A stretch of 36,495 nt of DNA from an uncultured Candidatus Poseidoniales archaeon (GTDB lineage Archaea > Thermoplasmatota > Poseidoniia > Poseidoniales > Poseidoniaceae). This document shows positions 1 through 9,821 of this stretch, piece after piece. The translations under genes were made by a program, and so were the position numbers. The DNA is taken from assembly GCA_000246735.1 (NCBI GenBank), contig CM001443.1:1391917-1428411 (forward strand). Direction: 5' to 3'. The notes under the pieces are model-generated. The model made no database searches, was not told the origin of the DNA, and saw nothing but the letters and a program-made list of their open reading frames with translations. Position 1 is the stretch's first letter. Every line of letters begins with the position of its first letter.

Positions 1-1461
1 GAACCCGTTCCAAAGAATGGTGAATTAGGCCTTTGCCCAAACCTCCCGAAAGGGGCTCGAATGCGAGCTTTGGGCGTGCTCGGTTCGTGGACCTCACCGT
101 TTGGTAGCGGTGGTACTTTCACGTTACAGGGGGACGCTGGTTCTTTTTTAGGGGCAGGCAATCGTGGCAATGTAATCGTCTGCGAACGGCTCGCTGGAGA
201 TTTTGCAGGGTTCGCAATGCGAGACGGTAAAATCAGCATCCTCGATGGTGTTGGCACCGACGCTGGCGCTTGCATGAGTGGCGGGTTGCTCATCGTTCGA
301 GGCCCCGCAGGTGCACGTGTTGGCGGCGGAATGAGCGAAGGTTTGATTGTCATCCACGGCGATGTAGGCAGCGATCCTGGAGCGGGCATGACGGGTGGAA
401 GAATCATCATCAACGGCCGGTGCCCAACCCCTCCATCTGGCGTCTCATTGCGCCCACTCACTGCGGCTGAGGTGAAGGCGATCAACAAGCAACTCAACGA
501 TGAAGAATTGCACATCCCTTCGGACTCAGTGTGCCTCACACCCTCAGAAACCATCCAAGTGGAACAAGAAAGCGGCCAAGTGTCAGCATCGGATTTGTCC
601 ATGGTCGGCCTTGTTCCAAACGACCGACAACAAAGCCAACCGTACGCCACCTACGACACGGTCACCCTCGTTGGAGAACGTGGTGACAAAGGAACACCTG
701 CTGCTTTGCCACTCCCACTGATGGCCATCATTCCGGACGGAAATGAGTTGGCGATGGACAAAGATGCGCTGCCGCATGCAGTAAACCTCCTTGCACATCA
801 GCCATTTTTGGCCCAGTCGAACCCCCGCCCCATAGATTTCGCACTCATCAGCCAACATAACCTTGCAGATGCGCCCGAACTTTTGGCAGCCTCAGCCGGT
901 GCTGTGTTTGATTTCGACGACCTACCGGCGATGAACTCAGAACAACTTGATGGCTTCCTTGTGGCTGTTCGAACACTGCTCGGTCGTGAGAAGCCGTTCG
1001 GCATGCTTGGCGCTCTTGGCCGGACCACGAACCTCCACGTTCGGGCTGCGCACCACAAAGCAGACCTTGCCATGTCAAGAATCGAAGACGGCAGCGGCGT
1101 CCCAGAAGCTGCGTCCCTCCCAATGATCGGCAGGTCAGCCAAATCTCACCTCGAGGGGACACATACAGAAACGGCCGTTTTGCTCGGTCTTTCAGCAAGC
1201 GCACATGACCTTGCAGTCCTCAAAGCCTCAGGCATCAATGTGATTGCTTGTGAAGTGCCGATGGCCGATGCTAATGATTTGGCTCATTGGTTACAAACCC
1301 TCCACCAAGACATGGCATCCCTTCTTTCGAGGCTCGGCATCGAATCAATTGACCGATTGGAACGATCGCATTTGCGTGCGCTTGACCACGAGACGGCAGC
1401 CATCAGTGGCCTCCGCCTCGTAGGGTATGAACGACCCTTGCCACACTGGTTTGCTCGTTGA
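1..1461 (+). CDS. GXGXG-domain protein (glutamate synthase alpha C-terminal / FwdC-like beta-helix) with a C-terminal extension; 5' truncated by the window edge
   Basis: Frame 1 is open from base 1 (EPVPKNGELGLCPNLPKGAR-M...), so the listed ATG at 61 is probably internal. Repeated G-x-x-x-G beta-helix pattern: 'GDAGSFLGAGNRGNVIV', 'GVGTDAGACMSGGLLIVRGPAGARVGGGMSEGLIVIHGDVGSDPGAGMTGGRIIING'. Confidence 0.7.
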   Translation, partial: EPVPKNGELGLCPNLPKGARMRALGVLGSWTSPFGSGGTFTLQGDAGSFLGAGNRGNVIVCERLAGDFAGFAMRDGKISILDGVGTDAGACMSGGLLIVRGPAGARVGGGMSEGLIVIHGDVGSDPGAGMTGGRIIINGRCPTPPSGVSLRPLTAAEVKAINKQLNDEELHIPSDSVCLTPSETIQVEQESGQVSASDLSMVGLVPNDRQQSQPYATYDTVTLVGERGDKGTPAALPLPLMAIIPDGNELAMDKDALPHAVNLLAHQPFLAQSNPRPIDFALISQHNLADAPELLAASAGAVFDFDDLPAMNSEQLDGFLVAVRTLLGREKPFGMLGALGRTTNLHVRAAHHKADLAMSRIEDGSGVPEAASLPMIGRSAKSHLEGTHTETAVLLGLSASAHDLAVLKASGINVIACEVPMADANDLAHWLQTLHQDMASLLSRLGIESIDRLERSHLRALDHETAAISGLRLVGYERPLPHWFAR

Positions 1462-1470
1462 GGTGACATT

Positions 1471-3219
1471 ATGCCAACAATTTCCATCGACCAAGACCTT
1501 ATTGCAAGCCTGTTAGGGAAGCATGGAATCGAGAATGACATCGCTCGCATGGCTGATGAGTTACCGTTATTGGGTACCGACATCGATGAATGCAGTGAGC
1601 ACACACTCGACATCGAGATCTTCCCAGACCGACCGGACTTGCTGTCAGGTGAAACTCTCACTCGTGCCATGCGACCCTTCCTCTACGGACAGCAAGCAAA
1701 GCCCATGCTCGATATCAAGAAAGGCACCATCACAATGAGCGTCGATCCGTCACTGGAACACGTCCGACCCATCGTCATGGGCGCCGTGGTCCGCAACGTC
1801 AACACTGGCGAAACACATGAGGATAACGAAGCGTTCATCAAAGCACTCATGGATCACCAAGAGAAGTTACATTTCGCACTTGGCCGCGGAAGAAAGCGCG
1901 CCTCCATTGGCGTCCACGACCTCGCCACGCTCGTACCGCCGTTCACCGTTACCACGGCACCCGGGTCTACGCAATTCACCCCGCTTGCCATGGATGAACC
2001 AATGAGCATCGATTCAATCCTCACCAACCACCCAAAAGGGATTGATTACGCACACCTCCTCGAGGGCATGGAGGCGTACCCCGTCATCATGGACGCAAAT
2101 GATGCAGTGCTTTCCTTCCCCCCAATTATCAACGGCAACCACACCACAGTCACCTCAGACACCAAGGATTTCTTCATCGACGTAACTGGCTGGGACCCTC
2201 GGGCATGTGAAGCGAGTTTAATGCTGATTGCAAGCCAACTTGAAGAACGAGGAGGCGAAGTGGAATCCGTTGAAATCACCGCCTATGATGGAACTGTTTC
2301 TGATTTGCCAAAAGCACAACCACAAACCCACACCGTGACCGAACGGTTGCTCAATGGTCTTCTCGGTCGGGCCCTCACTGACGAAGAAGTTCAAACAGCG
2401 ATGAATCGCATGGGCGGAACCTACCTTGGTCGTTCCCCAGTCGAAAATGCCCCTGCAAGGGAACCTGAAAACATGGCAGATGTGGTTGATGGTGATACAG
2501 TCCTGTCCTTTTTGATGCCACACTGGCGGTTTGATATTCTCCACCCGATTGATTTGGTTGAAGATGTGGCCATTGGCCATGGATACGAAGACTTGGGCAC
2601 GGATGTTCCACGTGCTCCATTGACAGCCCTTCCAAGAACCGATGGACACATTCGCCGACGCATTCGTGACTCGCTTCAAGGCCTTGGGTTGATGCAAATT
2701 CAATCCCTCACCTTGTCCAACGATACCGATCAATTTGTTGCCATGAGGTGGCCGGCAATGGGTGAAGTGACTCGAATCACAAACCCAATCACCATTGACC
2801 ACACGCTTCTTCGTCAATACCTCCTGCCTGGACTGTTCAGGCTGCTCGCTTCGAACAGGCACCACGACCTGCCGCAAGCGGTCTACGAATTGGGGACCGT
2901 GGTTCGAGACCATACCAACAGCGATCGCTTTGCCTTCCTTGTTGCAGAACAGAACGGTGGATTCGCTGCCGTCCGTGGTCGGATTCAAGCCATCATGAGG
3001 GACCTTGGTGCCTCAGATTACTCGATTGAACCACTCGGCGGTGACATGGGGCCTTGGCTCACAGGCCGTGCTGCGAAAGTCATAGTGGATGGCATCCATG
3101 TTGGTTGCTTCGGTGAAATGGACCCACATGTTGGGCATCATTACGAATTGAAAGTCCCATTAAGCGGCGCTGAATTCGATGTTACGGAATTGGAACGTGC
3201 GCTCCCAGACCCAGTGTGA
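1471..3219 (+). CDS. pheT: Phenylalanyl-tRNA synthetase beta subunit (archaeal type)
   Basis: N-terminus 'DIEIFPDRPDLLSGETLTRAMRPFL', B3/B4-like 'FIKALMDHQEKLHFALGRGRKRASIGVHDL', core 'LEDVAIGHGYEDL' (VEDVAIGHGYEDL) and 'NPITIDHTLLRQYLLPGL' are typical of archaeal PheT. Confidence 0.93.
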   Translation: MPTISIDQDLIASLLGKHGIENDIARMADELPLLGTDIDECSEHTLDIEIFPDRPDLLSGETLTRAMRPFLYGQQAKPMLDIKKGTITMSVDPSLEHVRPIVMGAVVRNVNTGETHEDNEAFIKALMDHQEKLHFALGRGRKRASIGVHDLATLVPPFTVTTAPGSTQFTPLAMDEPMSIDSILTNHPKGIDYAHLLEGMEAYPVIMDANDAVLSFPPIINGNHTTVTSDTKDFFIDVTGWDPRACEASLMLIASQLEERGGEVESVEITAYDGTVSDLPKAQPQTHTVTERLLNGLLGRALTDEEVQTAMNRMGGTYLGRSPVENAPAREPENMADVVDGDTVLSFLMPHWRFDILHPIDLVEDVAIGHGYEDLGTDVPRAPLTALPRTDGHIRRRIRDSLQGLGLMQIQSLTLSNDTDQFVAMRWPAMGEVTRITNPITIDHTLLRQYLLPGLFRLLASNRHHDLPQAVYELGTVVRDHTNSDRFAFLVAEQNGGFAAVRGRIQAIMRDLGASDYSIEPLGGDMGPWLTGRAAKVIVDGIHVGCFGEMDPHVGHHYELKVPLSGAEFDVTELERALPDPV

Positions 3220-3228
3220 GGCTGCAGC

Positions 3229-3900
3229 ATGTGCGGAAGATTCGCACTCGGCACACCCATTGATGAGATTGCAGCTTCAATTCAATGCGAGCCACTCTCC
3301 CCGCTCACTCCCTTCACTCCATCTTGGAATGTTGCACCAACTCAATGGGTTCCTGTAATCACGGAAAACGGATTGCAGCAACGGAGTAAAGCGCCTCGTC
3401 ACATGAGGCTTATGCGATGGGGATTGAGGCCAAGCTGGTCAAAACCTTCCACCCATGAACCAAATAACGCCCGAGCGGAAACGGTTGACCAAAAGCCAAT
3501 GTTTCGCCATGCTTGGTCACATCGCCGTTGCATTGTTCCTGCTGACGGCTGGTATGAATGGATGACGACTGTGCAGGGAAAGGTTCCCTGGTACCATCAC
3601 CGAATCAATGGAGGCCCGTGCTGGCTTGGAGGAATTTGGGAATCATGGTCATCGCCTGAAGGCGACCATGTGGAATCCTTTGCCCTTTTGACGGTTGAAG
3701 CGAATGAGGACGTGCGTGAAGTCCACCACCGGATGCCCCTTCTTCTGGAAGAACACGAAGTGGCCGCATACCTTGCTGGTGAAGACATGCGTGCTCAACC
3801 ACTGAACCTCTTAGTGGACCGTCATGTGGTTTCCCGAACGGTCAATTCATCAAGTGAAGACGGCGCTCATTTGACCGACGCTGTGCCCACCTTGTGGTAA
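3229..3900 (+). CDS. SRAP domain protein (YedK/HMCES family, abasic-site processing)
   Basis: Starts 'MCGRFALG' (catalytic Cys2), 'NVAPTQ', 'RWGLRPSW', 'NARAET', 'RRCIVPADGWYEW', 'VHHRMP': the SRAP catalytic signature. Confidence 0.93.
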   Translation: MCGRFALGTPIDEIAASIQCEPLSPLTPFTPSWNVAPTQWVPVITENGLQQRSKAPRHMRLMRWGLRPSWSKPSTHEPNNARAETVDQKPMFRHAWSHRRCIVPADGWYEWMTTVQGKVPWYHHRINGGPCWLGGIWESWSSPEGDHVESFALLTVEANEDVREVHHRMPLLLEEHEVAAYLAGEDMRAQPLNLLVDRHVVSRTVNSSSEDGAHLTDAVPTLW

Positions 3901-4284
3901 TCACGAATAGGGCTCGTACGAACCATCAGCGTTCATTATGTGGGCAACAGGATCAAATGAACCATCTGCGGCTTTCTTGTAGTGGTACCCGTCGGTATGA
4001 GCCACCCACTCCACTGAATTCTCTTCGGGAGAAGAGACTGGCTCGGCTGGTGTTGCTGAGTCGACAACCCCATCGTAACGCTGTGATTGATCTGAGGCTT
4101 TGTGCACCGTCGCATCGCCACTTCCAAAAAAGGAAAGCGCTGCCTTGTAATCCTCTTGTTGCTGACTTGTGGATCCAGAATCCACGCCTTGATCCTCGGT
4201 TTTCCGATACACAATAGGGGTTGGGGCTTCTTCCTCCAAGGCGAGTGGTTGCTTCTTTTTGTTGAAGGGCCAAATGGGGGGCAT
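3901..4284 (-). CDS. Small acidic hypothetical protein (start probably at MPPIWPFNKKKQ)
   Basis: Open frame converging exactly on the SRAP gene stop. The longer ORF reaches 4335, but 'MPPIWPFNKKK' looks like a more natural start. No recognised domain; ends 'HIMNADGSYEPYS'. Confidence 0.55.
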   Translation of the reverse strand: MPPIWPFNKKKQPLALEEEAPTPIVYRKTEDQGVDSGSTSQQQEDYKAALSFFGSGDATVHKASDQSQRYDGVVDSATPAEPVSSPEENSVEWVAHTDGYHYKKAADGSFDPVAHIMNADGSYEPYS

Positions 4285-4378
4285 GTTCTTTGGAAACCGA
4301 CCACGTTGAAGAACAATCCGAACCCACATTGACACATTTTAGGGGTCAGGTTGAAGGGGGTCATGGCCTGCACCAATC

Positions 4379-6859
4379 ATGCGCTGGCACCTCATCCTCG
4401 TGATGCTGCTGCTCCATAGCGCCACTCCACTTGCCTCAACAATCGGTGAGGCAGCCCAGCCCTCATCACGATCAACCGATGCCACCTTGGTGGGATTGGA
4501 GGAAACTGTCGTCCACAGAAATGAACTCGTGGAAGTCCAATTTACCCTGCATAACCGAGGTTCACAAGAGCAGACTTTCACCATTAACGCAACGAACGTC
4601 CCCTCTGACCTCCTCATTTCCGGCCTCCCTCTTACTCACACCCTTGAAGCGGGGTTTCTCAAAAACCTGAAATTCAACCTCAGCGCAACATCTACAGCAG
4701 CCTATTCAACACTCACAATTGGATTGGAGATCACATCAGTTGATGATGATGAATGGAGTCAACAGGCAAACGCAAGCATCCTTATCGCACCGTATTCAAG
4801 ACTTGATTTCGGAAACCTTGGCATCTCTTCGTTCATCAGCGATGCCGGGACACGAACCTCGGTCGCAGTGAACATCACCAACAACGCATCATTCGATGAT
4901 GATGTCACTTTCAATTTGTACACAACCAGCGGTTGGAATTGGGGTTGGACTATGAACAACTCAGACGGCGTCAATGCCTATGAAACGCTTGCACCAGGAC
5001 AGTTGGCATATGTGTACCTCTGGGTGGATGTTCCTGAAATTATTGACGGCAGCCCGCTTGCAAACACGGGTCCACGCTTCCAATTGAAGGCTGTTTCAAG
5101 CCTTGACCGAGCTGTGTCTCAATGGTCGTTTGACCTCCTTCTCGATGCCTACCGAAATGCTTCAATCGATTCGAAGGACGATGATTTAATCCTCGACCCA
5201 GGTGCAAATGGCCGCATCAGTGTCGATGTTCGAAACGTTGGCAACACCGACAACAAACTCAGCATCACACTGCAAGCAATTGATGAACAAGGCCAACCGA
5301 TATCCGGCGTTACACTCGATGACCGGATTGCAAGAAACGGCTGGACAATGGCTCTTTTCGGTGGTCTCGAGGAAGTCGAACTTGGGCCAAATGAGACCCG
5401 AACCATCGAGATAGGCTTCCAAGCCCCCGGTGATTACACTGGAACCATCGATGTAAGAGTCCGTGTGTTTGCAGCGGGTGCGCAAGAACGGGTGCGAACC
5501 ATTGATGTCGGCGCCTCTATTGAATGGAAACGAAATGGAACCGTTGCTCTACAAACTGACGAATGCCGGTCTCTTTTGCCGAACGCCACGTGTTCGGCCT
5601 CGCTGTTCATCGAGAACACTGGGAACGCACGAGACACATTTTCATTCCACCTCATTGATGCCCCTTCGTCTGTTGAAGCAACACTAAGCGAAACGAGTGT
5701 GACCCTGAACCCGTTTGAAACCATCTTGGTTGAGGTGGTACAAATCCAAGCCAAGTCCGAAGCGCTGGCGTTCCAAATTGGAGATGTCGATGTTGAGATG
5801 CACCTTGGTGGAACGGATACGATCATCGGCGCTATTGCTGTGCCAACCAAGATTGCTCCAGTCATCCGTTGGGTGTTTGAGGACATCGAGGAAACGATTG
5901 ACAAAAATGGTCGTCTTTCGATTACGATGACGGCCCGCAATGAAGGAAATGCTGTTGATGGTTTGTTGGTGCAACTGCAATCTTCGCATTCGACCCCAAT
6001 GTCGTTTATTCCCCCTTTCATAGCAGTTTATGAAGAAAACATCGAGTACCCTCGTTCATACGAAATAACGAACATTCCGATTGGATTTAATTTCACAATC
6101 GAAGCGTGGGTGGATCTGCCCCAAGACCAACTCAGCAATGGTACAGTGTATGTCAACACAACCGTGCGCTCTCAACTTGCCCCCGATGAACCATTTATTC
6201 AAATGAGCACAGGTAGTTATCTTGGAACCCCTTGGCAGGCAACCGAAGAAACTGCAGGATGGTTCGACCCGGCGAACATCATTGCAACCATCGTGGAAAT
6301 ATTCACAGCGTGGTTGTGGGTCATCATCTCAATCGTGATTTCGGTCGCCATCATCCAACGTGCATACTCGGCCCGGAAGGAGCGCACAGCCGAACGACAC
6401 CTGTTCGAACAAATGCATGCGCCTCAGCCAAAAGAGGCACCTCAAGACTGGATGCAAAAGTTCCAAGAAAAGCCAAAACCGGTGCAACACGAAGCCGTCA
6501 TGGCAGTTTCAGCGGAACACTTCCAAGAGGCCTTCACCAACCGTGCTGGGGCACCAACACCAGCGCCTGCTCCTGTGCAAGCCGAGGTCCATGGCGCTGC
6601 GGCCCAAGCATTGGACGCACAAGATAACTTACGCACCATCGCAAAGGCTGATGATTTACTGCTCGATATAGAAACTGGAAACATCGCCCAACCCATGGCA
6701 AATGAAGCAATTCTTCCTGATGTAGTCATACCCTCTAACATGACGGTTCGCCATGATCCAAAAGAGGTTCTCGGAACCTCAACCCCACAAGCCACATCAA
6801 GCAGTGTCCCTCTTCCTCAAGTACGGTCCATGGTAGATCTCGACGATTTGGATGTGTGA
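4379..6859 (+). CDS. Large surface protein: signal peptide, repeated NEW3/CARDB-like beta-sandwich domains, C-terminal TM helix and cytoplasmic tail
   Basis: N-terminal hydrophobic 'MRWHLILVMLLLHSATPLAS'; repeats such as 'VEVQFTLHNRGSQEQTFTI', 'VDVRNVGNTDNKLSITLQ', 'SLFIENTGNARDTFSFHLI', 'ITMTARNEGNAVDGLLVQL'; TM 'IIATIVEIFTAWLWVIISIVISVAIIQ'; tail begins 'RAYSARKERTAERH'. Confidence 0.8.
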   Translation: MRWHLILVMLLLHSATPLASTIGEAAQPSSRSTDATLVGLEETVVHRNELVEVQFTLHNRGSQEQTFTINATNVPSDLLISGLPLTHTLEAGFLKNLKFNLSATSTAAYSTLTIGLEITSVDDDEWSQQANASILIAPYSRLDFGNLGISSFISDAGTRTSVAVNITNNASFDDDVTFNLYTTSGWNWGWTMNNSDGVNAYETLAPGQLAYVYLWVDVPEIIDGSPLANTGPRFQLKAVSSLDRAVSQWSFDLLLDAYRNASIDSKDDDLILDPGANGRISVDVRNVGNTDNKLSITLQAIDEQGQPISGVTLDDRIARNGWTMALFGGLEEVELGPNETRTIEIGFQAPGDYTGTIDVRVRVFAAGAQERVRTIDVGASIEWKRNGTVALQTDECRSLLPNATCSASLFIENTGNARDTFSFHLIDAPSSVEATLSETSVTLNPFETILVEVVQIQAKSEALAFQIGDVDVEMHLGGTDTIIGAIAVPTKIAPVIRWVFEDIEETIDKNGRLSITMTARNEGNAVDGLLVQLQSSHSTPMSFIPPFIAVYEENIEYPRSYEITNIPIGFNFTIEAWVDLPQDQLSNGTVYVNTTVRSQLAPDEPFIQMSTGSYLGTPWQATEETAGWFDPANIIATIVEIFTAWLWVIISIVISVAIIQRAYSARKERTAERHLFEQMHAPQPKEAPQDWMQKFQEKPKPVQHEAVMAVSAEHFQEAFTNRAGAPTPAPAPVQAEVHGAAAQALDAQDNLRTIAKADDLLLDIETGNIAQPMANEAILPDVVIPSNMTVRHDPKEVLGTSTPQATSSSVPLPQVRSMVDLDDLDV

Positions 6860-6862
6860 ACA

Positions 6863-7591
6863 ATGTGGTCCGCTGGGGTCGATGAGGCGGGGCGAGGCCC
6901 TGTCATCGGACCATTGGTTGTGGGCGCTGTCGCCATTCCAACTGCCGACCTGCCCATGCTGAAGGAGTATGGCGTCCGTGATTCAAAGGATTTGACACAC
7001 AAAAAGAGGGTTGCAATGGCTGATTGGTTCCATGAACAGGCCCGGCAACGTGGTTGGCTCCACCAAGTGATTGTCTGCCCGCCACCACGCATTGATGCAG
7101 CCGTGATTCACAATGGATTGAACCTGTTAGAAGTCGAGTTGTTTGCTGAGGCCCTTAACCCAATGCGGAAGGAAGTCGAACAAGGCGTCCAAATTCTCAA
7201 TGACGCATGTGATGTGAACGCTCAACGGTTCACCGACCGAATAGCTGCACGACTTACAGGGTGGCCATGGAATCAATCCTCCATGACATCGGAGCATAAA
7301 GCAGATACAAACCACGCTATTGTAGGCATGGCGAGCATCCTCGCAAAAGTTCGAAGGGATGAGATTATTGAAGCGTTGAAGGTCGAAATTGGCGCACCAA
7401 TCGGCTCAGGCTACCCATCTGACCCCAACACAAAGGCGGCCCTTCCGTTCCTCCTATCCGGTGACACACCGCACGAAGCATTGCGTTGGTCATGGAAAAC
7501 TGTGAAACGAGAATGGAACCTGCTTCATGATGTCGACCCACCCAGCCGACCAGCACCCAACCAACACCAACAAACATTGTTCGATGCTTGA
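6863..7591 (+). CDS. rnhB: Ribonuclease HII
   Basis: 'SAGVDEAGRGPVIGPLVVGAVAI' (DEAGRGP catalytic motif), 'VRDSKDLTHKKR', 'SEHKADTNHAIVGMASILAKVRRDEII', 'GSGYPSDPNTKAAL'. Confidence 0.95.
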   Translation: MWSAGVDEAGRGPVIGPLVVGAVAIPTADLPMLKEYGVRDSKDLTHKKRVAMADWFHEQARQRGWLHQVIVCPPPRIDAAVIHNGLNLLEVELFAEALNPMRKEVEQGVQILNDACDVNAQRFTDRIAARLTGWPWNQSSMTSEHKADTNHAIVGMASILAKVRRDEIIEALKVEIGAPIGSGYPSDPNTKAALPFLLSGDTPHEALRWSWKTVKREWNLLHDVDPPSRPAPNQHQQTLFDA

Positions 7592-7639
7592 CCGATGTTT
7601 GGTTCCACTCACTTGATGAAGGGAAGGCGACAGCATCGA

Positions 7640-9361
7640 ATGAGTCCCATGTCTTGGTCACCAGATGAAGCAACCCTTGCTGCGTTTCGACATCTCGCAT
7701 TGCAGAACGCCATCGAGTATGAAGGAAAGGCAGCGCCAGGCTCCGTAATTGGCCGCCTGATGGGGACACGGGCGGATCTTCGGCCTCATGGAAAGATCAT
7801 TTCTCCGCTCATTGCAAAAGCCGTGGCTGATGCAAATGCAATGGCTGCAAACGAAGGCCTTGATGCACTTAGGGACATTCTTTCAAATGAAGCACCTCAC
7901 TTGCTAGAAAAGCGTGAGAAAAAGGAACGAAGGATTGGACTCCCAGAACTGAAAAATGCAGAAAAAGGAAAGGTTGTTCTCCGCTTTGCACCCAACCCAA
8001 ACGGCTCGCTCAGTTTTGGGCACGCTCGAGGGATTGTCATCAATGGAGAATACGCCAAAGAGTGGGATGGAGAACTTATTCTTCGATTTGACGATACCGA
8101 CACTGTCGTCAAACCACCGCTTCCTCAAGCCTACGAGGACATTCCAAAAGAAGCAGAATGGTTGCTTGGCTATGCACCTCATCGCATTGTCATTGCAAGT
8201 GATCGAATCCCGCACTACTATGAGCATGCAGAAAAAATGCTTCACGAAGGATTTGGATATGTATGCCAGTGTTCTGGTGAGGCATTCAAAGTTTTCAGAG
8301 TCGACAAAACCGAATGTCCATGCCGACCAAACTCTCCTGAACTGAACATCGAATTGTGGAACAAAATGCTTGATGGCACGTTCAAGCCTGGCGATGCTGT
8401 CGTTCGTGTCAAGACAGATATGACGCTGAAAAATCCGGCATTGAGGGATTGGCCAGCACTCAGAATGCAAGACACTGCGAACCATCCACACCCTCGACCG
8501 GGCATTGGTTCCACTTACCGTGTCTGGCCATTGTTGGACTTCCAGAGCGCTGTTGAAGACCACCTTCAAGGCGTAACTCACATCATTCGTGGAAAGGACT
8601 TGATGGACTCAACGCGCAAGCAAACCTTGTTGTACGCACACTTCGGTTGGTCATATCCAGAAACTATGTATTGGGGCAGGGTCAAAGTTCACGAGTGGGG
8701 AGGCTTTTCCACTTCACAGATGCGAAGGGACATCGAAGCAGGCGCCTTTACTGGCTGGGACGACCCTCGCTTGCCGACCCTTCAGGCGTTGAAGCGAAGG
8801 GGAATCACATCAGAAGCACTCCGAGCCTTTTGGGTTGAACTCGGTGTTACGCAGAAAGATATCTCGGTGCCTCTTTCAGCGCTCTTTTCTCATAACACGA
8901 AGCAAATTGATGATGACGCACCCCGCCTTGCATTCATCCGATCACCGGTTGGAGTCCACCTCGCTGGGGACCATCCCTCTCAGGTGGAAGTTGATGTTCA
9001 TCCAAATCATGCATCAAAGGGACTGCGCACCTTCACCTTTGAACCTGCGAAACTCTGGCTTGAAGATGAAGACATGGCGAAGGGCAACCTTCGTCTGAAG
9101 GGCTTTGCCGATCTGGAAATCGAAGGACAATCAGCAACCATAGCCTCAATTGAGCGCAGTGACCAGCGACCCATTGTCCACTGGTTAAGCGAGGCTCAGA
9201 GTTGTGAAGCCACATTGATTGTAGCCAAAGATGGCGAGATTATTGAGCATAAGGGGCGCATGGAGCATCATAACTACCCAGAGGGAACCATGGTTCAGTT
9301 GGAAAGAATCGGGTATGGAAGAGTGCTCGATGCGACCACGATTTTGTTCAGCCACTCTTGA
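7640..9361 (+). CDS. gltX: Glutamyl-tRNA synthetase (archaeal type, GluRS class Ib); ORF extends to 7595
   Basis: 'LRFAPNPNGSLSFGHARGIVINGEYAKEWDGELILRFDDTDT', 'RVWPLLDFQSAVEDHLQGVTHIIRGKDLMDSTRKQ', 'GGFSTSQMRRDIEAGAFTGWDDPRLPTLQALKRRGI' are archaeal GluRS signatures. Confidence 0.93.
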   Translation: MSPMSWSPDEATLAAFRHLALQNAIEYEGKAAPGSVIGRLMGTRADLRPHGKIISPLIAKAVADANAMAANEGLDALRDILSNEAPHLLEKREKKERRIGLPELKNAEKGKVVLRFAPNPNGSLSFGHARGIVINGEYAKEWDGELILRFDDTDTVVKPPLPQAYEDIPKEAEWLLGYAPHRIVIASDRIPHYYEHAEKMLHEGFGYVCQCSGEAFKVFRVDKTECPCRPNSPELNIELWNKMLDGTFKPGDAVVRVKTDMTLKNPALRDWPALRMQDTANHPHPRPGIGSTYRVWPLLDFQSAVEDHLQGVTHIIRGKDLMDSTRKQTLLYAHFGWSYPETMYWGRVKVHEWGGFSTSQMRRDIEAGAFTGWDDPRLPTLQALKRRGITSEALRAFWVELGVTQKDISVPLSALFSHNTKQIDDDAPRLAFIRSPVGVHLAGDHPSQVEVDVHPNHASKGLRTFTFEPAKLWLEDEDMAKGNLRLKGFADLEIEGQSATIASIERSDQRPIVHWLSEAQSCEATLIVAKDGEIIEHKGRMEHHNYPEGTMVQLERIGYGRVLDATTILFSHS

Positions 9362-9819
9362 TGATGAACAAAGGAAGGCTCATAGAGCCAACGCCTCGTC
9401 TTGTCAACATGGCCAAGACGGTTGCTGACTTGAACCTCGATGACGAACATATCACAATTGGCATTGAAGATACAATCCAAGAAGGGGCACGTCGAATGTT
9501 GAGTGTTTCCGGCGGTATTGTGATCGTCCTCTCAAATGACAACAAGGTGCGTGGTGTTCTTGGTCACAATCAGTTCTTGAAGGCAATGGCCGAGTCCGCA
9601 GATGCGACCACCTCGACATGTGCCGAATGGATGGAAATGGATTTCCTCAAAGTTGAACAGAAAGACACCCTCAAGCATGTCTTGTCAGAAATCAAGAAGC
9701 GTTCGCCACAAGCGGTTGTGGCCGTTGATGCAAACGATGAGTTCTGTGGATACTTTTCACCAAGCGATTATCAGGAAGCCAGCAGTTTGGTGAGCACGCT
9801 TCGATCTATTGGCATGTGA
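9358..9819 (+). CDS. CBS-domain-pair protein
   Basis: 153 aa; two CBS-like repeats: 'ITIGIEDTIQEGARRMLSVSGGIVIVLSNDNKVRGVLGHNQFLKAM' and 'DFLKVEQKDTLKHVLSEIKKRSPQAVVAVDANDEFCGYFSPSDY'. Start overlaps the gltX stop (ATGA). Confidence 0.8.
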   Translation: MMMNKGRLIEPTPRLVNMAKTVADLNLDDEHITIGIEDTIQEGARRMLSVSGGIVIVLSNDNKVRGVLGHNQFLKAMAESADATTSTCAEWMEMDFLKVEQKDTLKHVLSEIKKRSPQAVVAVDANDEFCGYFSPSDYQEASSLVSTLRSIGM

Positions 9820-9821
9820 GC

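Noticed and set aside
2218-2988. 256-aa minus-strand ORF antisense to pheT
   Set aside because: Overlaps a confidently identified gene and has no recognisable motif; an antisense artefact of codon usage.
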